Source of the DNA: an uncultured Collinsella sp.
GTDB lineage: Bacteria; Actinomycetota; Coriobacteriia; Coriobacteriales; Coriobacteriaceae
Length of the DNA stretch: 9,278 bases
Direction of reading: 5' to 3'
NCBI GenBank assembly: GCA_900549245.1
Contig: URNQ01000057.1
Location: 1 to 9,278 of the forward strand
Part shown: piece by piece, positions 1-5,366 of the stretch
How the letters are laid out: the number at the start of each line of letters is the position of its first letter
Numbering within the stretch: position 1 is the stretch's first letter
Position numbers and translations under genes: made by a program
The notes under the pieces: model-generated
What the model saw: the letters and a program-made list of their open reading frames with translations, nothing else
Databases searched by the model: none
What the model was told of the DNA's origin: nothing

Positions 1-28
1 GGGGGACCTGGTCGCGGACCCAGATGGC
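1..28. other. Window edge, no supported feature
   Basis: These 28 bases lie downstream of the minus-strand ATPase gene. They are too short to assign, and I see no terminator hairpin in them. Confidence 0.3.
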
Positions 29-1390
29 CTAGAGGGATATGGGTGCAAACGAGAAATCGTTGTTGGGGTCGTCCTTTTCCATAAACTCATCGAGACAGAA
101 TGTCATATAGATTGGAACGTAAAGGATCTTGCCCTCTTTGCAAAGGTTTTCGTGGCTCAGCACAACGGCCTCGGGAATTTTGTACTCGCCCACACTCATC
201 AAACGGTCGAGGGCTGCATGTGCTCGAACTTTCTTGCCCGATTTGACTTCGATTGGGACAACATGCCCGCGGGCACCTTCGATTACAAAGTCGACTTCAC
301 CGACCTCACGCGTTTGGTGGTACCACGTGTCTGCTCCGAGGGCAACGAGTTCCTGTGCGACCACGTTCTCATAGAGGCCGCCGAGGTTGGGGGTTTTCAT
401 GTCAAGGTAGACGGCGCGTGCCGTGCTGCCGGGATACCGCGATGCGAGCATACCTGTATCGGACTCGTATAGTTTAAAGGCCGTCGTTTTCTCCGTCCTC
501 TTGAGAGGACTTCGTGCCTCCGTCACCTGGGGGACCATCAATCCAACGCCTGCGTTCACCAGCCATAGGAAATCCTGCTCGTATTTTTGAAGACGAGCTC
601 CCTCGCCTAGAGACGAGACGATAAAGCGATGGGACTCCGCCTCAAGCTGAACGGGAATTTGCTCGAAAATGGAGCGAACGTTAAACGCTCGAGTCGATGC
701 ATATTTAGAGATATCGCTTTTGTACTGATCGACTAGCTGAATTTGAAGCTCACGCGTTCTCACGAGCGAATAGCCCGAATCGATATAGTTCTGAACGACC
801 TCCGGCATGCCGCCGCAAACGATATAAGCTCTAAAGTTTTTGAGCATCGCCTCATGAATAAAATTTTCGACGGGACGCCTCTCGACAAGGCAGCTGCGGA
901 TGTCTGCAAGCACATTCTCGCTGATGCTGTTTGCCCAACAAAACTCTTCAAAATCCATTGGCCGCATAACAATGTGCTCGACATACCCCACCGGGAAAGA
1001 AGAGATCCCCTTAAACTCAGTCCCAAGCATAGACCCCGAGAAGACATAGCTAAAGCGTCCGTCCTCGACCAGCGCCTTCATAAGTGTAACGATCTGCGGA
1101 TACTCCTGAATCTCATCGACGAAGATAAGCGTGTCTCCTTCAACAAGCGGTGCATCCGCAAGAAGGGCCACACGGTTGATGAAGTCAATGGAGTTCTTAG
1201 CGCCAACAAGTACGTCTCTTGCCTCGGCATCAAGTAGCAGATTGACCTCATAATACGAAGCGTAGTTGCTCTTTCCAAACGCGCGAATCGCATAGCTCTT
1301 GCCAATCTGACGCGCACCGGTAACAAGCAGGGCCTTATGGGAGTTATTCTTCCAGCTCAAAAGCCTATCAGTGACCTTGCGGCGTAGCAT
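29..1390 (-). CDS. AAA ATPase with C-terminal DUF4143 (PD-(D/E)XK-like) domain
   Basis: The 453-residue protein belongs to the large ATP-binding AAA/DUF4143 family, whose cellular role is mostly unknown. Visible motifs are a Walker A (GARQIGKS, residues 25-32), a Walker B (LIFVDEIQ, about 88-95) and a sensor-like FSGSMLG (117-123). The DUF4143-type C-terminal part has YESDTGML (308-314), GGLYENVVAQEL (337-348), GEVDFVI (364-370) and PIEVKSGK (379-386). The last three resemble the E...D...ExK pattern of a PD-(D/E)XK nuclease-like fold. There is no signal peptide or membrane segment. The length is normal for the family and the gene looks intact. The start at 1390 is supported by a GAGGTG Shine-Dalgarno site (1396-1401 on the minus strand, 5-nt spacing). 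The gene stands alone, and its promoter region is occupied by palindromic tandem repeats at 1407-1491, suggesting autoregulation or a dedicated regulator (inference). I see no functional link to the arginine genes. Such genes are often accessory and mobile between genomes. Confidence 0.88.
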   Translation of the reverse strand: MLRRKVTDRLLSWKNNSHKALLVTGARQIGKSYAIRAFGKSNYASYYEVNLLLDAEARDVLVGAKNSIDFINRVALLADAPLVEGDTLIFVDEIQEYPQIVTLMKALVEDGRFSYVFSGSMLGTEFKGISSFPVGYVEHIVMRPMDFEEFCWANSISENVLADIRSCLVERRPVENFIHEAMLKNFRAYIVCGGMPEVVQNYIDSGYSLVRTRELQIQLVDQYKSDISKYASTRAFNVRSIFEQIPVQLEAESHRFIVSSLGEGARLQKYEQDFLWLVNAGVGLMVPQVTEARSPLKRTEKTTAFKLYESDTGMLASRYPGSTARAVYLDMKTPNLGGLYENVVAQELVALGADTWYHQTREVGEVDFVIEGARGHVVPIEVKSGKKVRAHAALDRLMSVGEYKIPEAVVLSHENLCKEGKILYVPIYMTFCLDEFMEKDDPNNDFSFAPISL

Positions 1391-1406
1391 TAAAACACCT
1401 CATTGA

Positions 1407-1491
1407 CAAAAATTGGCAAATAGATTTGCCCCTAATCATACAAAAATTGACAAATAGATTTGACCCAAATCATACAAAAATTGGCAAATAG
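1407..1491. repeat. 34-bp tandem repeat (about 2.5 copies) with internal palindrome, probable ATPase operator/promoter
   Basis: Two full units (1407-1440 and 1441-1474) and a 17-bp partial third (1475-1491) follow each other without spacers at a strict 34-bp period. Units 1 and 2 differ at only a few bases. Each full unit contains CAAAT-AG-ATTTG (1417-1428 and 1451-1462). In unit 1 the arms extend to GGCAAAT/ATTTGCC (1415-1430). The third copy keeps only the left arm (1485-1489). On the minus strand each unit boundary reads TATGAT (1435-1440 and 1469-1474), a good -10 hexamer for the ATPase gene whose Shine-Dalgarno site starts 6 bases downstream of the array. No convincing -35 is present. 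Phased palindromes over a promoter suggest a cooperative repressor site; the binding protein is unknown. Confidence 0.75.
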
Positions 1492-1497
1492 CAAAGC

Positions 1498-1716
1498 TCA
1501 CTTAGGCCTCAAAGCCAGCGAGCCAGCACGGTACTTTGCGAAAAGGCTGGCGGCGCCGTTGTTGAGGGTGGCCAGGTTGGCAGTGGCGCCGTTAGCGTTC
1601 TCGGCTGCTTGGGCGCGCAGGAGCGAAAGGGCGTCGGCAGCGTTCATGCAGAAGCCGACGGTAAAGTTCCATACTGCGAACTCACAGCCGCTTGCCGCGG
1701 GGTGAAGCGCGATTGG
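1498..1716 (-). pseudogene. 5'-truncated coding remnant (or small ORF of 49 aa from ATG at 1647)
   Basis: On the minus strand, a frame open from the stop at 1717-1719 to the TGA at 1498-1500 reads as plausible protein: FAVWNFTVGFCMNAADAL, then an Ala/Asn-rich helical stretch, then LFAKYRAGSLALRPK. It is GC-rich with G/C-ending codons, unlike the AT-rich DNA on both sides. The only ATG (1647-1645) lies inside the coherent sequence and has no purine-rich Shine-Dalgarno site in front. The simplest reading is the 3' end of a gene whose 5' part has been lost. The last bases of the ORF abut the third copy of the 34-bp repeat, so this may be the junction of an insertion that brought in the ATPase gene. 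I do not recognise the parent family. The alternative is a genuine 49-residue protein. Confidence 0.4.
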
Positions 1717-1719
1717 CTA

Positions 1720-2082
1720 TCCCTTTTGTTGGATGAAAAGCCCCGTGTTTTTGCAGGGGTGCATACTCGTCTAATAAATGTATAGAATCTCGTATAGTGC
1801 GAGTAAGATATTGCGCTGTCCGTTTTGTGTTTAGCAAAGATATAGTTTGCATAATCTGGTCTAATCCCTGCTCTATTTAAATAAAGTTGCACGTAAATGG
1901 CGTAGATATGCCTGAACTGGGCTTCTTTACGCTGAGCGGGTAAAATCGACCGTTCGCCGCTTAGGTATTTTCAAAATGAATAAAATGAGCGATAAAGAGA
2001 ATATAAACCTTAATAAACTCGCGTATCGCACGGACGCGGGTTATTAATGGGTTGTAGGCCTTTTACAGAAAGGATTCCAGCA
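1720..2082. promoter_or_regulatory. arcC: AT-rich intergenic leader of the stand-alone arcC
   Basis: No gene is supported in these 363 bases. The stretch is much more AT-rich than the flanking genes and must contain the arcC promoter. Possible -10 elements are CATAAT (1850-1855) and the TATAAA within the AT-rich run near 2002-2007, but neither has a clear -35 at standard spacing. There is a weak inverted repeat, GCAAA/TTTGC (1834-1838 and 1846-1850), and a CCCC/GGGG pair near 1741-1758 with a T-rich loop. I find no copy of the ACATCA half-site that marks the arcD-side promoter region. That suggests this arcC copy is controlled separately from the operon (inference). Confidence 0.4.
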
Positions 2083-3045
2083 ATGTCTAAGCCTCTTGGC
2101 AAGCCCGATCGCATCGTCGTCGCCCTCGGCGGCAACGCCCTCGGCAACAACCCCGTCGAGCAGATCGAGGCCGTGAGCAACACCGCCCACGCGCTCCTCG
2201 GCCTCATCGAGCAGGGCAACGAGATCATCATCACCCACGGCAACGGCCCGCAGGTCGGCATGATCCAGAACGCCTTCGCCGCCGCCCACGATGCCATCGG
2301 CACCCCCGAGATGCCGCTGCCCGAGTGCGGCGCCATGTCCCAGGGCTACATCGGCTACCACCTGCAGCAGGGCATCGGCCGCGAGATGCACAAGCGCTAT
2401 AAGCGTTGGCACGCCGCCACCGTCGTCACCCAGATCGAGTGCGATCCGGATGATCCCGCGTTCAAGAACCCGACCAAGCCGATCGGCCCCTTCTACACCG
2501 AGGAGCAGGCCAAGGAGTTCATGGCCGAGGATCCCTCCAAGGTCTTCGTCGAGGATTCCGGCCGCGGCTGGCGTCGCGTCGTCGCCTCCCCCGATCCCAA
2601 GAAGATCGTCGAGGCTGACTCCATCCTCAACCTGCTCGACAACGAGTTCATCGTCATCGCCTGCGGTGGCGGCGGCATCCCCGTCGTCCGCGACTACGAG
2701 AACAAGGGTTGCTACAAGGGCGTTCCCGCCGTTATCGACAAGGACCTGGGCGGCGAGCTGCTGGCCGAGGACTGCGACGCCGACGTCCTGTTCCTGCTGA
2801 CCGCCGTCGAGCATGTCGCCATCAACTTTGGCAAGCCCAACCAGGAGGAGCTCGAGGACCTCACCGCCGACGAGGCCGAGCGCCTGGCCGACGAGGGCCA
2901 GTTCGGCAAGGGTTCCATGGAGCCCAAGGTCCGCGCTGCCATCAAGTTTGCCCGTTCCCGCAAGGGCCGCACCTGCATCATCGGCGCCCTGGACAAGGCC
3001 GCCGAGACCATGGCCGGCCTCTCCGGTACCCGCATCCACGAGTAG
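2083..3045 (+). CDS. arcC: Carbamate kinase, stand-alone copy
   Basis: This cytoplasmic enzyme transfers the phosphate of carbamoyl phosphate to ADP, making ATP, ammonia and CO2; it is the ATP-yielding last step of the arginine deiminase pathway. The 320-residue length fits the amino acid kinase family. Motifs in order are ALGGNAL (14-20), HGNGPQVG (52-59), KPIGPFY (132-138), GRGWRRVVASP (160-170), IACGGGGIPV (192-201), VIDKD (217-221), VLFLLTAVEHVAINFGKP (about 235-252) and the C-terminal FGKGSMEPKV (274-283). The ATG at 2083 is chosen because GAAAGGA (2068-2074) lies 8 nt upstream; an in-frame ATG at 2047 has no such site and would add 12 unlike residues. Codons are almost entirely C- or G-ending, more so than in the minus-strand paralog, as expected for a highly expressed gene. 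It is monocistronic, followed by a strong terminator, and 2101-2155 is identical to the start of a second arcC at the window end. Confidence 0.97.
   Translation: MSKPLGKPDRIVVALGGNALGNNPVEQIEAVSNTAHALLGLIEQGNEIIITHGNGPQVGMIQNAFAAAHDAIGTPEMPLPECGAMSQGYIGYHLQQGIGREMHKRYKRWHAATVVTQIECDPDDPAFKNPTKPIGPFYTEEQAKEFMAEDPSKVFVEDSGRGWRRVVASPDPKKIVEADSILNLLDNEFIVIACGGGGIPVVRDYENKGCYKGVPAVIDKDLGGELLAEDCDADVLFLLTAVEHVAINFGKPNQEELEDLTADEAERLADEGQFGKGSMEPKVRAAIKFARSRKGRTCIIGALDKAAETMAGLSGTRIHE
2101..2155 (+). repeat. 55-bp exact direct repeat, copy 1 (inside first arcC)
   Basis: This segment is identical base for base to 9224-9278. The 18 bases before it in each gene, both starting at the ATG, differ at 8 positions although they encode nearly the same residues (MSKPLG against MSKPYG). 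The identity therefore starts abruptly. Copy 2 runs to the last base of the window, so the true length of the repeat is unknown. Confidence 0.95.
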
Positions 3046-3067
3046 CCTCTACTCTGTTGCCTCTCCC

Positions 3068-3091
3068 GTGGGCGCCAGGCAAAGCGCCCAC
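3068..3091. other. Intergenic hairpin downstream of arcC
   Basis: There is a perfect 8-bp stem, GTGGGCGC (3068-3075) with GCGCCCAC (3084-3091), and an 8-nt loop. It has no T-tract on either strand, so it is probably not a terminator by itself. It may protect the arcC transcript 3' end together with the terminator just downstream. Confidence 0.6.
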
Positions 3092-3110
3092 AAACTAGCC
3101 TCTCTTCATG

Positions 3111-3144
3111 AGCCCCGCAGTCCGCTCCGACTGCGGGGCTTTTG
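3111..3144 (+). terminator. Rho-independent terminator of the stand-alone arcC
   Basis: A perfect 12-bp stem, AGCCCCGCAGTC (3111-3122) with GACTGCGGGGCT (3129-3140), has a 6-nt loop (CGCTCC). It is followed by TTTT and a T-rich stretch on the plus strand. It lies 65 bp after the arcC stop. On the minus strand the stem is not followed by a T-run, so it does not obviously terminate the converging regulator gene. Confidence 0.93.
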
Positions 3145-3186
3145 CTGTTTGAGATGTGTGCAGGGGGTAAACAAGATCAAATTTGG

Positions 3187-3837
3187 TTAGATGCTCAGAT
3201 CATGGGATGCCTGAAACCAGACGATGATTCCCAGAATCCTAATTCGGCGTTTGTCCAGCACGATATCCGGTTCCGCTGTGCGATATGAGTAGGATGAGAG
3301 CATCACGGTGTTCGTACCGGTGCTATAACGACGTATGACGATTCTTGAATTATCGGCCAAAGCGAGGACGGAGCATCCGTTCCAGGGTTTCAGGTTTGGA
3401 TCCACGAGGAGAAGGGATCCAATCGGGTAGCATTTGGACATGGCGGACGTGTCCATTTGAACAAAGAAGCACCCGCGATGTTTCTTGAATACGGATGAGG
3501 GAAGCGCGGTTATTCCGGTTTGTTTAAGTCCCGTTCTGCCTCCATTCTTCAAGATTTTAAATACATCGCAAAGGGAATCAGTAGTAACTTCTTTGGATTC
3601 CCCCTTCCGCCCCTCGTGGTCGAGCTTTGCGGCAAGCCCTGCGGTTTCAGATGTGAGGTCGTCGAGCTGCAGGTTAAATTTCGATACTATCTTGAGCAAC
3701 GTTGAGCGGCGGATTGTATAGCGGTCCTTTTCCCAGCGGCATACCGTTTCTTTGGAGACGCCGATGAGTGCCGCGAATTCCTCCTGTGTCAGCTGGTCGC
3801 GCTTGCGAAGCGCCTTTATGTTTTGACCCGTTCCCAT
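3187..3837 (-). CDS. XRE-family regulator with degenerate LexA/S24-like C-terminal domain
   Basis: The 216-residue protein is a predicted DNA-binding regulator. Residues about 5-60 form an XRE/Cro-type helix-turn-helix (RKRDQLTQEEFAALIGVSKE, then TVCRWEKDRYTIRRSTLLKI). A linker of about 60 residues leads to an S24/LexA-like beta domain (about 120-210): FFVQMDTSAMSKCYPIGSLL, then VDPN, with WNGCSVLAL, IVIRRY and ILGIIVWF following. Aligned to the GDSM...VKR signature of self-cleaving LexA/CI proteins, the nucleophilic Ser falls on Ala132 and the general-base Lys on Arg169. Autoproteolysis is therefore unlikely, and the domain may serve for ligand sensing or dimerisation (inference). The start at 3837 is chosen because it lies one base after the stop of the upstream arginine deiminase paralog (TAA-C-ATG). 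A longer frame to 3885 would overlap that gene. No Shine-Dalgarno is visible, so translation is probably coupled to the paralog. It is the natural candidate to bind the ACATCA sites at 5154-5248. Confidence 0.85.
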   Translation of the reverse strand: MGTGQNIKALRKRDQLTQEEFAALIGVSKETVCRWEKDRYTIRRSTLLKIVSKFNLQLDDLTSETAGLAAKLDHEGRKGESKEVTTDSLCDVFKILKNGGRTGLKQTGITALPSSVFKKHRGCFFVQMDTSAMSKCYPIGSLLLVDPNLKPWNGCSVLALADNSRIVIRRYSTGTNTVMLSSYSYRTAEPDIVLDKRRIRILGIIVWFQASHDLSI

Positions 3838-3838
3838 G

Positions 3839-5089
3839 TTATGAAGTGCGGACGAGGGGGAGGCAGAGGCAGTTGGGGCCGCCAAAGCCGTTTGTCAGCT
3901 CAAAGATAGAGATGGGAATAAGGTCAATACCGGCCTGCTCCAGCGCTTTGTTGGTTTCGGCGTTTTCTTCGTATACGCAGACCTTGCCTGGCTCCAAACA
4001 AAGGGTGCTTGTGGCATTGTTGGTCCTTTCGACCTCTGCTGCTCCGGGATTTGAGCCACCGCAAAGGATAAACTGCAACGAACTTGAACCTAGGGCTAAT
4101 CGCAACGCTTCTTTCAGTCCGCCTGCGACATGACACGCACGGGTTGTCCCTTCCGATCTGCCCCGCGTAATGCGGTAGACTCGCGCTTGGTCGAGAAGCT
4201 CCCGAGCAACGAGGAATGTCTCGTAGTCAACGCGAGTGAAATATGTGTCGAGATGAATGCAGAGGTCATCGTAGGGGACCTGAATGGCCCATACGGACTC
4301 AATAGTCGAGTTCTCATCCCACAGCAAGTTATTTGCTAAAGTGTCTATCGCCGCCGGCTCGGTTCGTTGCGAGATTCCAACGGCTATGTTTTCGCTGTTG
4401 AGGTTGTGCAGGTCGCCGCCTTCAATGTGGTAAGTCGATTCATGCTTGAAGAACTGAGGGGTCTCGCGGAAATCTGGGTGATAGGTAAAAATCGTTTTGT
4501 AGGCGATAACCTCACGGTTGCGCTCTGGCCAGTACATGTGGTTGAGCGTAACGCCTTCGCCGATGACGCTCGCCGGATCGCGTGTGAACCACATGGTGTT
4601 AAGGGGGCTTACGAGAAGATCGTCAGGTGAGTATGCGTCTGCCGTCAGTTTCGTGAGGCTGAACACCTCTTTATCTGTGTTGAAGACCTGGGAGTAGCGG
4701 ATGCCGTTGACTGCTGCTTGAGCAAGGGTGCGGGAGCCTTCGATGCGCTCGAGATACTCGCGAATGGCAGACTCGAGCTCAATGCCCCGCGCGCCGCATT
4801 CTGAAATGTAGCTATCGATAAAAGAGCGACGCGCTTGCTCTGTCGCATCAAGGGCTTCGGTAAGAAGGTTTTCAAGATAGAGAATCTCTACCCCTTCGTG
4901 CTCGAGCATCGCCGAGTAAGCATGATGCTCCCTAAGGGCTTTATCAAGATCGAATGAGCTGCTAGACGGACGCAACGTAAAGACCCGATTGAACTGCCCG
5001 TCGGGGTAGTTGCGCGTTTCGGGGCCGGGACAGTGCAGAAGCACCTTTTTTAGCTTTCCTATTTCATTTTGAACATGCAATGCGGACAT
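3839..5089 (-). CDS. Divergent arginine deiminase paralog
   Basis: The 416-residue protein belongs to the arginine deiminase/amidinotransferase superfamily. Canonical ADI hydrolyses arginine to citrulline and ammonia through a Cys thiouronium intermediate. The core catalytic set is present: FTRDP (Asp171), HIEGGD (Glu223, Asp226), IHLDT (His279, Asp281) and Cys407. The carboxylate-binding arginines also align (Arg190, Arg242). Unlike the canonical copy at 6845, the active-site loop reads TNGFGGPNC instead of SRGRGGPRC. The mobile Arg (Arg401 in Pseudomonas aeruginosa ADI) is thus Phe402, and two more loop arginines are Asn. The SREQWNDGSN motif has become EVERTNNATS, and the N-terminal FDxxxW segment is replaced by a Ser-rich insert (about 35-47). 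It may act on another guanidino compound, be slow, or be a sensor (inference). The start at 5089 is chosen because GAGGT lies just upstream and MSALHVQNEIGKLKK matches the family N-terminus; an upstream ATG at 5137 lacks such support. It is co-transcribed with the regulator. Confidence 0.88.
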   Translation of the reverse strand: MSALHVQNEIGKLKKVLLHCPGPETRNYPDGQFNRVFTLRPSSSSFDLDKALREHHAYSAMLEHEGVEILYLENLLTEALDATEQARRSFIDSYISECGARGIELESAIREYLERIEGSRTLAQAAVNGIRYSQVFNTDKEVFSLTKLTADAYSPDDLLVSPLNTMWFTRDPASVIGEGVTLNHMYWPERNREVIAYKTIFTYHPDFRETPQFFKHESTYHIEGGDLHNLNSENIAVGISQRTEPAAIDTLANNLLWDENSTIESVWAIQVPYDDLCIHLDTYFTRVDYETFLVARELLDQARVYRITRGRSEGTTRACHVAGGLKEALRLALGSSSLQFILCGGSNPGAAEVERTNNATSTLCLEPGKVCVYEENAETNKALEQAGIDLIPISIFELTNGFGGPNCLCLPLVRTS

Positions 5090-5153
5090 GTGACCTCGCT
5101 TTGGCGGTGAGTATTTATTGCTTCCATAGTGGCACATTACGAGTTTGATTCAA

Positions 5154-5163
5154 TTTACATCAT
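5154..5163 (+). promoter_or_regulatory. ACATCA half-site, copy 1
   Basis: TTTACATCAT matches the half-site of the palindrome at 5199-5219 in 8 of the 9 bases TTWACATCA(A/T). It directly abuts the possible minus-strand -35 (5148-5153) of the ADI paralog. Confidence 0.45.
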
Positions 5164-5198
5164 ATCTGTCACAGGTGAATGGCACGAACCGGCTTAGT

Positions 5199-5219
5199 AA
5201 TTGATGTTAAACATCAATT
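5199..5219. promoter_or_regulatory. 21-bp perfect palindrome, probable operator
   Basis: The arms AATTGATGTT (5199-5208) and AACATCAATT (5210-5219) are perfect reverse complements around a single central A (5209). This is the typical geometry of a site for a dimeric helix-turn-helix protein. It lies midway between the two divergent transcription units. The XRE regulator encoded at 3187-3837 is the likeliest binder (inference). A Rho-independent terminator is excluded by the AT-rich stem and lack of a loop. Confidence 0.7.
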
Positions 5220-5238
5220 TAGATAGCAAATTGACAAA

Positions 5239-5248
5239 TTACATCAAT
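5239..5248 (+). promoter_or_regulatory. ACATCA half-site, copy 4, next to the arcD -35
   Basis: TTACATCAAT repeats the right arm of the palindrome in the same orientation. Its ACATCA starts exactly 30 bp downstream of the one in the palindrome, close to three helical turns. It begins 3 bases after the TTGACA at 5231-5236, so a protein bound here would occlude RNA polymerase at the arcD promoter. Confidence 0.5.
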
Positions 5249-5366
5249 CTGAAATCCGTTTACGGGTCGATGCGCTTCGTTGGCGGGCGAAGAGACGGAA
5301 GGGTGTTTTGCACGATGACACAATGGCTTTGCCGGCAACGAAAAACCCCTGAATTAAGGAGGAGAG

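Larger units (their letters stand above)
5090..5366. promoter_or_regulatory. Divergent promoter region between the ADI-paralog/regulator unit and the arcDABC operon
   Basis: These 277 bases hold the promoters of both units. On the plus strand a consensus TTGACA -35 (5231-5236) points to arcD, but no good -10 lies 16-18 bp downstream. On the minus strand TTGAAT (5148-5153) and TATGGA (5123-5128) could form a promoter for the paralog, with a long 19-bp spacer. Between and over these lie four ACATCA half-sites (listed separately). A TCAC-AG-GTGA palindrome (5169-5178) and a TTGCCGGCAA palindrome in the arcD leader (5329-5338) are also visible but of unknown meaning. I see no clear CRP/FNR-type TGTGA-N6-TCACA site. 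Confidence 0.55.

Noticed and set aside
743..1237. 164-codon plus-strand open frame inside the ATPase gene
   Set aside because: It is antisense to a gene with clear Walker A and B motifs, and its translation has no recognisable domain.
1407..1500. Possible CRISPR array
   Set aside because: The 34-bp units are directly adjacent with no spacers, there are fewer than three copies, and no cas gene is nearby.
1741..1758. Terminator-like CCCC/GGGG pair in the arcC leader
   Set aside because: The stem is only about 4-5 bp and the T-run is in the loop rather than after the stem.
2044..3039. 331-codon open frame antisense to the first arcC
   Set aside because: It mirrors the strongly GC-ending codons of arcC, is low-complexity (Gly, Ala, Asp, Leu, Val) and has no ribosome binding site or recognisable motif.
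3837..3885. Longer N-terminus for the XRE regulator (start at 3885)
   Set aside because: It would overlap the end of the ADI paralog by 47 bases, and its extra residues (MAAPTASASPSSALHN) are only the out-of-frame reading of that gene.
5169..5178. CRP/FNR-type site in the divergent promoter
   Set aside because: TCAC-AG-GTGA has only a 2-bp centre and the opposite arm order, not the TGTGA-N6-TCACA form.
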